From Devosia pacifica (GTDB lineage Bacteria; Pseudomonadota; Alphaproteobacteria; Rhizobiales; Devosiaceae), in the NCBI RefSeq assembly GCF_014652635.1, contig NZ_BMZE01000001.1, forward strand, positions 940,051 to 1,004,050: 64,000 bases of DNA, given 5' to 3'. Numbering within the stretch: the stretch's first letter is position 1; the number at the start of each line of letters is the position of its first letter. The notes below the pieces were generated by a model. The model ran no database searches and had not been told where the DNA came from. It was given only the letters and a program-made list of their open reading frames with translations. This document shows, one piece after another, positions 1 to 10,910 of the stretch. A program made the position numbers and the translations under genes.

Positions 1-2
1 TC

Positions 3-863
3 AGCGCGCTTCTTGGCAGCGTCGTCGTGCAGTTGGGCAATCAGCTCTACATCAACAACCGCGGCCAGGACACGGACCGCTTCGTTGAAGCGGATGGCGA
101 GGAAGAAGTCTATTACGAACGGCTGGGCAACGGTCGCGTTCGCGAGACCGTCAACTACGCCGATGGCAGCCAGGTCGTGACCGTGCGCAATCGCAATGGC
201 GACATTCTTCGCCGCAGCCGCATCACGCCGGACGGACGCGAGTACGTCCTCGCGTATTTCGACGATCGCTATGACGACAATCTATTGGAGTGGCGCGACC
301 CGGCAGACGAACTTCCGCCGCTGCGTCTCGACATTCCGGTGAGCGAATATGTTCTCGATGCAGACAATGCCGACGAGCAGCAGATCGAGACCTTCTTCAG
401 CCAGCCGCCGGTTGAGCAGGTCGCGCGTCTCTACTCGATCGACGAGGTCAAGCGCTCCGCCCGTGTCCGCGATAGCGTTCGTCGCCTTGAGGTCGGCAAT
501 CTGACGTTCGACACCGGCTCGGCCAGCATCGGACGGGATCAGGTCGGCGCCCTTAGCTCCGTTGCAAACGCGATGCTTGATGTGCTCGACCAAAACCCGG
601 CGGAAACGTTTCTGATCGAGGGTCACACCGACGCCGTCGGCAGCGACTTGTCCAATCTTCAACTGTCCGACCAGCGCGCCGCCACCATTGCCCGCGTCCT
701 GACGGACTTTTATGGGGTGCCGCCGGAGAACCTGGTCACCCAGGGTTACGGTGAGCGCTACCTGAAAGTCAGGACCGAACAGGCAGAGCGTTCCAACCGC
801 CGCGTCACGATCCGCAGGATTACGCCGCTGATCACGCCGAATCAGTCGGCCAGCGCTCAGTAG
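3..863 (+). CDS. OmpA-family outer-membrane/peptidoglycan-linked protein (5' end cut by window)
   Basis: The reading frame is open from the first bases, so the true start lies left of the window; GTG at 27 is only the first start-like codon inside it. The last ~120 residues form an OmpA C-terminal domain. It shows the GHTDAVG peptidoglycan-binding signature, the LSDQRA helix, GYGE, and a terminal NRRVTIR. The visible N-terminal part is acidic and rich in D, E, R and Y, without a recognised fold. OmpA domains bind diaminopimelate in peptidoglycan and tether the envelope. A terminator follows directly, so this is the last gene of its unit. The domain call is secure; the protein's specific role is not. 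Confidence 0.85.
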   Translation, partial: SALLGSVVVQLGNQLYINNRGQDTDRFVEADGEEEVYYERLGNGRVRETVNYADGSQVVTVRNRNGDILRRSRITPDGREYVLAYFDDRYDDNLLEWRDPADELPPLRLDIPVSEYVLDADNADEQQIETFFSQPPVEQVARLYSIDEVKRSARVRDSVRRLEVGNLTFDTGSASIGRDQVGALSSVANAMLDVLDQNPAETFLIEGHTDAVGSDLSNLQLSDQRAATIARVLTDFYGVPPENLVTQGYGERYLKVRTEQAERSNRRVTIRRITPLITPNQSASAQ

Positions 864-888
864 GCAGCCAATAATCTGCAACCAGAGA

Positions 889-917
889 GGGTCGCACTTG
901 GGTGCGGCCCTTTTTTC
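889..917 (+). terminator. Rho-independent terminator after the OmpA-like gene
   Basis: GGGTCGCAC pairs with GTGCGGCCC across a 4-nt loop (889-910, one wobble) and is followed by TTTTTTC. It lies 25 bp after the stop codon. Confidence 0.85.
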
Positions 918-1097
918 TTTTCACAATTCACACAATTGCCGCAATCGATTGAGCAAGAAACACCTCAAAAAACATTGCAAGCCACTGATATATCTATATT
1001 TTTCTGCAATTTGAGTTCTGATCACGACCTTGGGAACGTTCGTCCACGCGGTCACGTTTTCTCGCCATACGAATGAAGAACAATGAGGACTGTAATC

Positions 1098-1472
1098 ATG
1101 GCTACCCCTGATCGCGATCGCCTCTATACAGAAGACGGCAACCGCACTGTTTACACCCGCGAGAGTAACGGCACCGGCTGGTTTGTCGGCATCATCGTCG
1201 CACTGGCTCTGTTGGCAATTGGGTATCTGGTGTTCTCTGCAAATTCCGGTCCGTCGACCACGACCAATCTGGACGTACAGACCGCGCCTGCTGTTGAAGC
1301 ACCTGCCGCTGAGCCGGCCGCTCCCGTTGGTGATGTCACCCCGCTGACCGAAACTCCTGCCGAAAGCGCAACCCCGGTCGCACCGGCTGAACCTTCGGCT
1401 CCGGTTGGCACTGAAACCACGGCTGCTGATGGCGACGAGGCGGTTGCCCCGGTCGAAGAACCGGTTCAATAA
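1098..1472 (+). CDS. Small single-pass membrane protein with Pro/Ala/Glu-rich tail
   Basis: About 124 residues. A polar N-terminus of ~25 residues precedes one membrane segment (GWFVGIIVALALLAIGYLVF). The long tail is rich in A, P, E, T and V and is probably periplasmic. ATG 1098 is preferred over ATG 1083 because GAGG stands 9 bases ahead of it. The layout resembles the 64-residue protein at 16391-16585 on the other strand: polar head, one helix, low-complexity acidic tail. The two may be paralogues. No family is recognised. It has its own terminator. Confidence 0.7.
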   Translation: MATPDRDRLYTEDGNRTVYTRESNGTGWFVGIIVALALLAIGYLVFSANSGPSTTTNLDVQTAPAVEAPAAEPAAPVGDVTPLTETPAESATPVAPAEPSAPVGTETTAADGDEAVAPVEEPVQ

Positions 1473-1520
1473 AAACAATAAGCACTCCCTGAGCTTCAGC
1501 CCTCCCTCTGAAGCGATCTG

Positions 1521-1552
1521 AAGCCCCGGTTTCCCTGCCGGGGCTTCTTTTA
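1521..1552 (+). terminator. Rho-independent terminator
   Basis: AAGCCCCGG / CCGGGGCTT perfect 9-bp stem (1521-1529, 1538-1546) followed by a T-rich run. It ends the small membrane protein gene. Confidence 0.88.
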
Positions 1553-1618
1553 TGTCGCACTTGCAGGCCCAATCGGCGCTCCCCACCTTTGGATAACAAA
1601 GCACCAAGGTGGAGGCCC

Positions 1619-2287
1619 ATGTTCAATATCGATCAGATCATCAAGTCGCTGCAGACGGATAAGGCCGTGCAAGGCAAGGCCATGAGCGGTGCCGCTGGCC
1701 TCGCTGCGGGTATGCTGCTGGGCGGCGGAAAGCCCACAAAGCTGCTGGGCAATGCTGCAAAGCTTGGTGCCCTCGCCGCCGTCGGCGGCCTCGCCTACAG
1801 CGCCTGGCAAAAACACAATAGCGGCCAGAAGACCAGTGAAGACGCCTTCATCCCGCCCGCCGGCGATGAAGCGGCGCAGGAAGAACTCGGCAAAACTTTG
1901 GTCCGCGCGATGATCGCTGCAGCCAAGGCCGATGGCCGCATTGACGGCGACGAAAAGGAAGCGATCTTCACCCGGCTCGAAAGCATGAACCTCAGCGCCG
2001 AAGAAAAGGCATGGGTGTTCGATGAGCTTTCGCGCCCGCTCGACATCGAGGCGGTCGTCTCGCGCGCGGACACACCAGAACATGCAGCGGAGATCTACGC
2101 CGCTTCGCTCGTTGCGATTACTGCGGATACGGCCACCGAACGGGAGTATCTGCAGGCTCTTGCGAACCGCCTGAAGCTTGATCCGCAGCTTGTTGCCGAG
2201 ATTCACAAGACTGCCGAGGAGCATCCACCGGGCGGCGTTGAGGCGCCCGTCGATGCGTCCGCATACACCCCTGCCGGCGCCCGCTAG
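1619..2287 (+). CDS. DUF533 (YebE-like) membrane-associated protein
   Basis: About 222 residues. The N-terminus carries a Gly/Ala-rich stretch (SGAAGLAAGMLLGGG, then LGNAAKLGALAAVGGLAY), typical of the glycine-rich membrane-associated part of DUF533 proteins. The second half is a helical TerB-like domain with KADGRIDGDEKEAI, an acidic metal-binding-like loop. ATG 1619 is chosen because AAGGTGGAGG lies just upstream. An alternative ATG at 1589 adds ten residues and has no ribosome site. YebE-type proteins have no established biochemical function. The next gene follows after 12 bp and is probably co-transcribed. Confidence 0.8.
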   Translation: MFNIDQIIKSLQTDKAVQGKAMSGAAGLAAGMLLGGGKPTKLLGNAAKLGALAAVGGLAYSAWQKHNSGQKTSEDAFIPPAGDEAAQEELGKTLVRAMIAAAKADGRIDGDEKEAIFTRLESMNLSAEEKAWVFDELSRPLDIEAVVSRADTPEHAAEIYAASLVAITADTATEREYLQALANRLKLDPQLVAEIHKTAEEHPPGGVEAPVDASAYTPAGAR

Positions 2288-2299
2288 CCGGAGCCGACG

Positions 2300-2869
2300 A
2301 TGAACGACTTGCGCTCGACGCTGCACTATCGTGCCTGTGTCGAGCGCAGGCGCCAGTTCAGTCTTTCTGGATATCCGAGCTTTGCAGATGTGGGTCTGGA
2401 AGGCGAATGGACGACACCCTATCACATCAGCGGGTGCTCCGGCTTCGGGCCAGTCTTGTTGAGCTACAACTACCTTGATGCCCCTTCAGCCATCGCGTAT
2501 CGCGACGAGCTGCTGAAACACGGCTTTATCGCTACAATGCCATTCAACCGCGTGCTTAACATGGCATTGCTTCGCCTCAAGCGCTCCCGACGAGATCTCT
2601 ACCTCACCCACACCTTTCACCTGCTCCCGCAGACCCGCTCACAAACCATCCCGACGACAGCAATCGATGCCTCGTTCGAGGCGGTGGCACGTTACGAGAT
2701 TGGAAGCCGCCACGTTGTGGCGCTCGGCAAAGCGGCAGCACGCGTTTGCAGACGGCACGGCCTTCCGCACACGCCGGTCACGCATCTCAGTGCAAGAGGC
2801 GTTGGCTTTGAGAAAAAGGCAGAGTGGCTCGCAGAAGCGATACGCGTCGCCGAACAGCGAACTACTTGA
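2300..2869 (+). CDS. Conserved hypothetical protein, possibly uracil-DNA-glycosylase-like fold
   Basis: 189 residues, not firmly recognised. The C-terminal half reads like a family-4-type uracil-DNA glycosylase scaffold: a beta strand YLTHTFHLLP, a later VVALGKAA, and HLSARG where UDG enzymes carry the HPS motif. The N-terminal active-site motif and the iron-sulfur cysteines of family 4 are not visible, so glycosylase activity cannot be claimed. The gene follows the DUF533 gene by 12 bp and overlaps the convergent HlyU-like gene by 8 bp. The fold assignment is inference by eye. Confidence 0.6.
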   Translation: MNDLRSTLHYRACVERRRQFSLSGYPSFADVGLEGEWTTPYHISGCSGFGPVLLSYNYLDAPSAIAYRDELLKHGFIATMPFNRVLNMALLRLKRSRRDLYLTHTFHLLPQTRSQTIPTTAIDASFEAVARYEIGSRHVVALGKAAARVCRRHGLPHTPVTHLSARGVGFEKKAEWLAEAIRVAEQRTT

Positions 2870-3155
2870 AGATCTGCTCGCCCTGCTCGTCGATGATCTG
2901 CCGGCCCTTCGACAGCGCCAGCGGAATCAGATCATCCTTTGACGACATCCGGTCGGCGCGCACATAGCGGTAGGTCTTCAGCTCGCCGTCGATTTCTTTC
3001 TCGATCAAGCCCGCCAGCTGCAACTCGCTGCCGGCCTGCATGTGCAAAGCCTTGATGGTGAACCCCTTATAGCCCTCCTCGCCCAGCACCTTGTCGCCAC
3101 CATCCTTGGTGTCGCCATCATTGCCGCCGCCAAAAAGCTTCTTGAGAAAAGACAT
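2862..3155 (-). CDS. HlyU-family protein
   Basis: 97 residues. It starts MSFLKKLFGGG, continues with a flexible Gly/Asp-rich segment, then a compact domain with YKGFTI, TYRYVRADRMSSKDD and GRQIIDEQG. This is the usual pattern of the short alphaproteobacterial HlyU-like family. The name comes from Vibrio HlyU, but no DNA-binding helix is evident in these short proteins and their role is unknown. The DUF2442 gene lies upstream on the same strand with an 11-bp gap, so the two are probably co-transcribed. Confidence 0.75.
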   Translation of the reverse strand: MSFLKKLFGGGNDGDTKDGGDKVLGEEGYKGFTIKALHMQAGSELQLAGLIEKEIDGELKTYRYVRADRMSSKDDLIPLALSKGRQIIDEQGEQIFK

Positions 3156-3166
3156 CGACTAAACTC

Positions 3167-3460
3167 CTAACCCTGCCGCCGCGACGGCTGTCTCCGAACC
3201 GGGCGCGGCAGTTCCAGCCCGCCCGTACGCTCCAGTTCCTCGCGGATCCAGTCCGGCGAGATATCATAATGGTTGGGCCAGGTCGGCACCCCGTTTTCGA
3301 GCTGCACCTTGCCGAAATACCGCCGGTCCTTCAACGCTGTGCCGGAACCGGGTTCCTCGATCAGGTGCGAGCAGTCGAACACACCATAAGCGTTATCCTC
3401 GAACTGCACCTGCAGCTTGAATGGCGGCGCCGTGCGCACGGAGGTGATCTTGTGGGGCAT
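3167..3460 (-). CDS. DUF2442 domain protein
   Basis: 97 residues. The pattern is that of DUF2442: HKITSVRTAPPFKLQVQFEDNAYGVFDCSHLIE, then FGKVQLENGVPTWPNHYDISPDWIRE, with a basic tail. Proteins of this family are small, widely distributed and sometimes found beside toxin-antitoxin genes; no partner toxin is seen here. AGAAGGGCGGG supplies a ribosome site. It is the first gene of a two-gene unit with the HlyU-like gene. Confidence 0.75.
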   Translation of the reverse strand: MPHKITSVRTAPPFKLQVQFEDNAYGVFDCSHLIEEPGSGTALKDRRYFGKVQLENGVPTWPNHYDISPDWIREELERTGGLELPRPVRRQPSRRQG

Positions 3461-3509
3461 TGAACCCGCCCTTCTGGTTTCCTTCGTGACGCAACGGCGC
3501 TAGCGCGCT

Positions 3510-5570
<2,061 letters not shown>

Positions 5571-5830
5571 ACAATGCTCCTCGGGACCCGTGGGCGGCCG
5601 GGTGCCGGTCAACGAGGGGCGCCGTTCGAATTGCCAGACGAACGGGCTCCGGTTACGCCAAAAAGGCGGTCAGGGTTCCACCCGGCGTGCCGTCGCCGGA
5701 GACCATGCTGAAGTGGGAATTGCGCGAGACAAGGTTAAGATTTGGTCAAGCAAGTGTTAACACCGTTGCAGTTTGACTATCGTTCGCCACCATGCGGCAA
5801 ACCGCGCCCCTTCGTCGGACCATACAAGCC
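5571..5830 (-). other. dnaG-rpoD intergenic leader, 260 bp, no gene
   Basis: No credible coding sequence on either strand. A TTGACC sequence on the minus strand near 5740 could be a -35 for an internal rpoD promoter, but no good -10 was found at the right distance. It may carry the stress-inducible rpoD promoter known from other bacteria; that is inference. Confidence 0.4.
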
Positions 5831-7759
5831 CTAGAAACTGCGCGTCGCACGTCCCGATAACGAACCAAATCCCTCGATCAATGCCTCTGTGCCATCCACA
5901 GTGGTAATTTGGTTCTTGATGTCTCGCAGCCGCTCAAATGTTTCTGCGCTCGGGTCCTGGCCCAGCGCCGCTTCGGCTGCCTTGAGTTCCTTATTTAGCT
6001 GAACTTTCTTGTTATGCAAGGCCAGCGCGTGATTCAATCCGGTCTCTGCGTCTCGAGCGGCAATCTCCGAGGAGACCTGCCACACACCTTGGCGCGCAAG
6101 CATCTGCCGCATCCGGTCGAGGGCAGTGCTGTGTCCGTGCCCACGCAGAGCATCATCAAGATCGCTCGCCGAAATCTCAGGAAACCGCATCACGATATCG
6201 AGAATGCTCGCCAGAATATCCCGCCCGCTCGCCGAATCGAAGTCCAGCGTTGCAAGTGATTCGAATCGCTCGTTGACGAGATCCGGGTGGTTCACGAGGC
6301 TAAGCAGGATCACCGCCTCGCGCGCACTGGCCTCGGTCGGGCGACGCGTCAGGCTGTTGCGCAGGCTCTCCGAAATCACCACGCGTGGGCTTGCGCCTCC
6401 GGCCCGCCCATAGTGTGGGCGTCCCTGCGCCCCGCCACGGCGTCCTTGCGAAGATTGCCAGCGCTCATTGCGTGGCGGCGCCAGAAATGCGCGCAATTGC
6501 TCCTCGAACGCCTGCGCGTAATGCCGGCGCACCGAGGTGTCGGCGATCGAGTTTGCACGGTCGCGCAGCCGCGCTTCGAGCGCCGCACGCGCTTCCGGCG
6601 TTTCCGGCACCATGCCACCGGTCTCGATACTCCAGATCACGTCCGACAGACTGCGGGCCCGCTCCAGAACTTCGGCAAAGCCACGCGGCCCCTCATTGCG
6701 GATCAGGTCGTCCGGATCCTGGCCTTCCGGCAACGTCGCCAGCCGCACCGTCTTGCCCGGCTTCAAATGCGGCAACACCAGTCCCGCAACCCGCTCCGCC
6801 GCACGCTGCCCCGCCGCGTCGCCATCGAAGCACAGGATCGGCGTGTCGCTGATCCGCCAGAGCAGTTGCAGGTGCTCTTCGGTCATCGCGGTACCGAGCG
6901 GCGCCAGCGCGCCTTCGAAACCGGCGGTGACTGCCGCGATCACATCGAGATAGCCTTCAACCACAACCAGCGGCTTGCCGTCTTGCGCCGCCTGCCGTGC
7001 CGTCTGGCCGTTGTAGAGCGTCGAACGCTTGTGAAATAGCGGTGTCTCTGGAGAGTTGAGGTATTTCGCTGGCACATCGGCGGAAAGCGCCCTGCCCCCG
7101 AACGCGATCACCCGCCCGCGCATATCGAGGATCGGGAACATCACCCGGTTGCGAAACCGGTCATAGGGCACCGCGATATCGTCGCCGGCTACCACCAGCC
7201 CCGCCTCGGCCATCTGTTCACTCGAGACGCCGTTCGCTGCCAGGTGCTCTTTGAGCCCGTTCCGGCTGTCTGGCGCATAGCCGATGCGGAATCTGGTCTG
7301 GGCGCCGGCAGAAACGCCGCGTTCGAACAGGTAGCCGCGCGCCCGCGCCCCGATATTATGCGCCAGCGCCGCCTCGAAGTAGTTCGCAGCCAATTCCATT
7401 ACATCGTAAAGCCCGCGCGCCACGCGCTCGCGCTTTTCCTGGCGTTCGTCACGCGCCGGCATCGGCACGCCGGCCATCGCCGCCAGCCGCTCGACGGCTT
7501 CGGGAAAGCTCATGCCGGTCTTTTCCGTCAGAAACCGGAAATGGTCGCCGTGCGCACCGCACCCGAAGCAGTGATAAATACCCTTGCGGTCATCGGCGTG
7601 AAAGCTCGGGCTTTTCTCGCCATGAAAAGGGCAGCAGGCCCACATATCGCCTTTGCCGGGCTGGCTCTTGCGCTTGTCCCACAAGACGTGCTCGCCCACC
7701 ACCTGCGTAATCGGCAGGCGCTGGCGGATCTCGTCGAGAAACTGGTCCGTGAAGCGCAT
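5831..7759 (-). CDS. dnaG: DNA primase DnaG
   Basis: 642 residues, normal for alphaproteobacterial DnaG. The N-terminal zinc-binding domain shows CPFHGEKSPSF and YHCFGCGAHGD. The RNA-polymerase core carries the TOPRIM acidic motifs LVVVEGYLDVIA and FDGDAAGQRAA. The C-terminal DnaB-interaction region is more variable. It synthesises RNA primers at the replication fork together with the DnaB helicase. The neighbouring rpoD completes the familiar macromolecular-synthesis arrangement; rpsU is not seen beside it, as is usual in this class. Confidence 0.98.
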   Translation of the reverse strand: MRFTDQFLDEIRQRLPITQVVGEHVLWDKRKSQPGKGDMWACCPFHGEKSPSFHADDRKGIYHCFGCGAHGDHFRFLTEKTGMSFPEAVERLAAMAGVPMPARDERQEKRERVARGLYDVMELAANYFEAALAHNIGARARGYLFERGVSAGAQTRFRIGYAPDSRNGLKEHLAANGVSSEQMAEAGLVVAGDDIAVPYDRFRNRVMFPILDMRGRVIAFGGRALSADVPAKYLNSPETPLFHKRSTLYNGQTARQAAQDGKPLVVVEGYLDVIAAVTAGFEGALAPLGTAMTEEHLQLLWRISDTPILCFDGDAAGQRAAERVAGLVLPHLKPGKTVRLATLPEGQDPDDLIRNEGPRGFAEVLERARSLSDVIWSIETGGMVPETPEARAALEARLRDRANSIADTSVRRHYAQAFEEQLRAFLAPPRNERWQSSQGRRGGAQGRPHYGRAGGASPRVVISESLRNSLTRRPTEASAREAVILLSLVNHPDLVNERFESLATLDFDSASGRDILASILDIVMRFPEISASDLDDALRGHGHSTALDRMRQMLARQGVWQVSSEIAARDAETGLNHALALHNKKVQLNKELKAAEAALGQDPSAETFERLRDIKNQITTVDGTEALIEGFGSLSGRATRSF

Positions 7760-7829
7760 GGCGCTGTAACTACTCCGCTACTTGCGCTAAGTCACCCGCA
7801 ACAGTCTTGTACACAGGTTATGCACAACA

Positions 7830-8231
7830 GTGCCGATGACAAGAAACCGCCTCAGCCTGACGATGCTTGTCGCGCTTACCACGGTGCCCGCCCTCGTACT
7901 CGGGGTCGGGCTTTGGGGGGTATCCACCCTCATACCCCAATGCGCGCCGCAAATCGTTGATGAGTTGCCCTCTCCCGATGGCGCCAACACCCTCACGACG
8001 TTCTCAGTCCAGTGCGGACTGGATACTGCCAGCAACATCCAGGCGGCGGTTCATCCCGCCACCAGCGCTTTCGATCAGGAAACCGCCGCCGTCTTCATCA
8101 CCGCCTATGACACCGATTCGATGGAAGCGTCATGGGCGGATGAGAGCTCGATTGCGGTCCGCCTGGCAAAGACGGCCCGCGTGACGCGGCGGGTCAATAA
8201 CGTCTCCGGAATCTCCGTCATCTACGAGTGA
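7830..8231 (+). CDS. Small exported or membrane-anchored hypothetical protein
   Basis: 133 residues from GTG 7830 (ATG 7836 is equally possible). A hydrophobic N-terminal helix (LTMLVALTTVPALVLGVGLW) is followed by a probable periplasmic domain. That domain has SPDGANTL and a VQCGLDTASNIQAAV segment. This resembles a recurrent small-protein family with an SPDG...CG...TT motif (usually DCGATTG). No function is known. It is divergent from dnaG, with 70 bp between the starts. Confidence 0.6.
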   Translation: MPMTRNRLSLTMLVALTTVPALVLGVGLWGVSTLIPQCAPQIVDELPSPDGANTLTTFSVQCGLDTASNIQAAVHPATSAFDQETAAVFITAYDTDSMEASWADESSIAVRLAKTARVTRRVNNVSGISVIYE

Positions 8232-8357
8232 GTTGCGATCACGCAGCGCATGCCCTGAGCACATTGCAGCCCTGAATGCACTCGCTCGAGGGTGGTCAGG
8301 CATGGACTCGGCCCCCCGAACATGATCAGACCCGGTGCAATCTCGGAACGTTTGATC

Positions 8358-9542
8358 ATGTCACTGCCTCTTTTCACGCTATTCCTCGCGGCATTCGCCA
8401 TGGGGACAGCCGAATTCGTCATTGCTGGCGTCCTCCCCGATGTCGCCGCCGGGCTGGACACCTCAATCTCGCTCGCCGGCCTTTTGGTAACCGGCTATGC
8501 CATCGGCATCGCCGTTGGCGGTCCGACCTTGGCGATCGTTACCCGCTCTCTTCCCCGCAAGACGGTTCTCGTCGGCTTTTGCGCCCTCTTTACGCTCGGG
8601 CAGGCCCTTTGCGCCATTGCGCCCACTTTCGAACTGCTGCTTCTGGCCCGCGTGTTGGTTGCGGCGGTTCACGGCGCTTATTTCGGTATCGCCGCCATCG
8701 TCGCCGTCGAGCTGGTGCCGCAGGACAAGCGTGGCTTTGCTGTCGCCCTGCTGCTGTCGGGCCTGACAGTATCGAATGTCATCGGCGTCCCCGCCGGCAC
8801 GGCCATCGGCAATGCGCTGGGATGGCGTGCAACGTTCTGGACGGTGGCCGCTCTTGGCCTCGCCGCATCCGTCACCGCTTGGCGCGTTCTGCCCTACCGG
8901 CCCGCACAGGCTTCGACTGGCAGCGGCATGTTGAGCCAGCTCAAGGCTCTCGGGCGCCAGCAGGTGCTCCTCTCGCTTCTCATCGCGGTCCTGGTGATGA
9001 TCGGCCAGTATAGCCTGTTCACATATATCGCCCCGCTGCTCACCACGGTGACCGGCATCGATGACGCCTGGGTGCCAGCAATGTTGCTGCTGTTCGGCAC
9101 AGGCGCCACCACAGGTGTGTTCATCGGCGGCCGCCTTGCGGATTGGAAGCTTATTCCCTCGCTGATCGCCATTCTGGCGCTGCAAGGCGTTATGTATGCC
9201 TGCGTCTATTTTGCCAGCCCTTATCCCGTCATCATGGCGATCGTGATTTTCCTCTGGGGCGGCGCCAGCTTCGCGTTCGGTTCGCCGCTGCAATCACGCA
9301 TCCTGCGCTGGGCGGCAGATGCGCCCAATCTTGCCTCCACCATGATCCCGACGGCCTTCAACATCGGCATTGCAATCGGCGCCGCTTTTGCAAGTGCGCT
9401 GATCGGTGCCGGCTTCGGCTATCGGGTTCTGCCGGGTATCGGCGTTGGCGTCATGGTGTTCGCCGTCGCCGTCGCGATTCTGTCGGCACTATGGGAGAGC
9501 CGACGGCAGCAACTGCCCCCGGCCTATGCCACGGCCGCCTGA
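8358..9542 (+). CDS. MFS transporter of the DHA1/AraJ-type drug-efflux group
   Basis: About 394 residues from ATG 8358. Earlier in-frame starts add residues that look non-coding. Twelve membrane helices are apparent. Helix 1 carries MGTAEFVIAGVLPDVA, a signature of the AraJ/PbuE/YdhP-like proton-driven exporters. The loop 2-3 motif appears as GGPTLAIVTRSLPRKTVL, and helix 5 has the antiporter motif C (LSGLTVSNVIGVPAGTAIG). The substrate cannot be told from sequence; chloramphenicol, sugars or purines are exported by relatives. It stands alone, with no adjacent regulator. Confidence 0.87.
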   Translation: MSLPLFTLFLAAFAMGTAEFVIAGVLPDVAAGLDTSISLAGLLVTGYAIGIAVGGPTLAIVTRSLPRKTVLVGFCALFTLGQALCAIAPTFELLLLARVLVAAVHGAYFGIAAIVAVELVPQDKRGFAVALLLSGLTVSNVIGVPAGTAIGNALGWRATFWTVAALGLAASVTAWRVLPYRPAQASTGSGMLSQLKALGRQQVLLSLLIAVLVMIGQYSLFTYIAPLLTTVTGIDDAWVPAMLLLFGTGATTGVFIGGRLADWKLIPSLIAILALQGVMYACVYFASPYPVIMAIVIFLWGGASFAFGSPLQSRILRWAADAPNLASTMIPTAFNIGIAIGAAFASALIGAGFGYRVLPGIGVGVMVFAVAVAILSALWESRRQQLPPAYATAA

Positions 9543-9610
9543 CCGGGTTGCGTCATGCGGCACCGTCACCATATCAGAATGCGCAACGCGCTCTTGCGCG
9601 CTGCTTGCAG

Positions 9611-9624
9611 CCCTCTTAAGAGGG
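9611..9624. promoter_or_regulatory. Perfect 14-bp palindrome upstream of carA
   Basis: CCCTCTTAAGAGGG is a perfect dyad 87 bp before the carA start, in the otherwise empty 168-bp gap after the MFS gene. It could be a repressor site for pyrimidine or arginine control, or a small hairpin in the leader. No known consensus is matched. Confidence 0.4.
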
Positions 9625-9710
9625 TCTCTCGACCGACATCGACATGAGGCTCGCCCGGACCCACACCAGTGTGTCCGCCCATCGCCGCGAGCCCGACCTG
9701 GAGAATGACC

Positions 9711-10910
9711 GTGACCGGCTGGCAGAAAAAGAAGACGACCGCCCTGTTGATCCTCGAGGACGGCACGCGCCTTGAAGGCTATGGCATCGGTGCCGAGGGT
9801 CATGCTGCGGGCGAAGTCTGCTTCAACACCGCGATGACCGGCTATCAGGAAATCCTCACCGATCCCTCCTATGCCGGACAGATCATCACCTTCACCTTCC
9901 CGCATATCGGCAATGTCGGCGCCAATGACGAGGATATCGAAACCGTCAACATGGCGGCGCTTTCTGGCGTGCGTGGCGCGGTGCTGCGCGCCGACGTCAC
10001 CAATCCGTCGAACTGGCGCGCTGCCGAAAAGCTCGATGCCTGGCTCAAGAAGCGCAATATCATCGGCATCTCCGGCATCGATACCCGCGCCCTCACCGCC
10101 CGCATCCGCGAAAACGGCATGCCCAATGGCGTCATCGCGCACGCACCTTCCGGCGATTTCGACGAAGCCTCGATCATGGCCGAACTCGAAGCGTTTCCGG
10201 GCCTAGAAGGGCTGGATCTCGCCCGCGAAGTCTCGACTGCGCAGACCTATCATTGGGATGAGGCGCGCTGGAAATGGGGCGAAGGCTACGCCAGCATCCC
10301 CAATCCGGAGTTCCACATCGTCGCCATCGATTATGGCGCGAAACGGAACATCCTGCGTTGCCTGTCCGAACAGGGCGCGAAGGTCACCGTGCTGCCGGCC
10401 ACCGCAACCGCGCAGGACGTGCTCGATCAGAATCCCGATGGCATTTTCCTGTCCAACGGCCCCGGCGATCCGTCTGCGATGAGTGACTACGCCGTGCCCG
10501 CCATCAAGGAGCTGATGAACGCCGGGAAGCCGATGTTCGGCATCTGCCTCGGCCATCAGTTGATGGGCCTCGCGCTTGGCGGCACCACCTCGAAGATGCA
10601 CCAGGGCCACCATGGCGCCAACCACCCGGTTAAGGACCTGACCACCGGCAAGGTCGAGATCACCTCGATGAACCACGGCTTCGCGGTAGACGCCAAGACC
10701 CTGCCGCCTGGTGTCACCCAGACCCATTTGTCGCTGTTCGATGGCTCGAATGCCGGCCTCGCGGTTGACGGCAAGCCGATCTTTTCGGTGCAGTATCACC
10801 CGGAAGCCAGCCCCGGCCCGCAGGACAGCCATTATCTGTTCACGCGGTTCCTGAACCACGTGCGTGCGCAAAAGGGCATGGATGCGGTGCCCGAACATCC
10901 CAAGCCGTGA
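9711..10910 (+). CDS. carA: Carbamoyl-phosphate synthase small (glutaminase) subunit
   Basis: 399 residues. CarA hydrolyses glutamine and passes ammonia to CarB to make carbamoyl phosphate for arginine and pyrimidine synthesis. The N-terminal domain has GEVCFNTAMTGYQEILTDPSY. The C-terminal class-I amidotransferase domain has the nucleophile Cys in MFGICLGHQLMGLALG and the His/Glu pair in VQYHPEASPGP. GTG 9711 is favoured because GGAG sits 7 bases ahead; ATG 9705 would be only one base from it. carB is about 14.7 kb downstream on the same strand. The next gene overlaps the stop codon. Confidence 0.96.
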   Translation: MTGWQKKKTTALLILEDGTRLEGYGIGAEGHAAGEVCFNTAMTGYQEILTDPSYAGQIITFTFPHIGNVGANDEDIETVNMAALSGVRGAVLRADVTNPSNWRAAEKLDAWLKKRNIIGISGIDTRALTARIRENGMPNGVIAHAPSGDFDEASIMAELEAFPGLEGLDLAREVSTAQTYHWDEARWKWGEGYASIPNPEFHIVAIDYGAKRNILRCLSEQGAKVTVLPATATAQDVLDQNPDGIFLSNGPGDPSAMSDYAVPAIKELMNAGKPMFGICLGHQLMGLALGGTTSKMHQGHHGANHPVKDLTTGKVEITSMNHGFAVDAKTLPPGVTQTHLSLFDGSNAGLAVDGKPIFSVQYHPEASPGPQDSHYLFTRFLNHVRAQKGMDAVPEHPKP

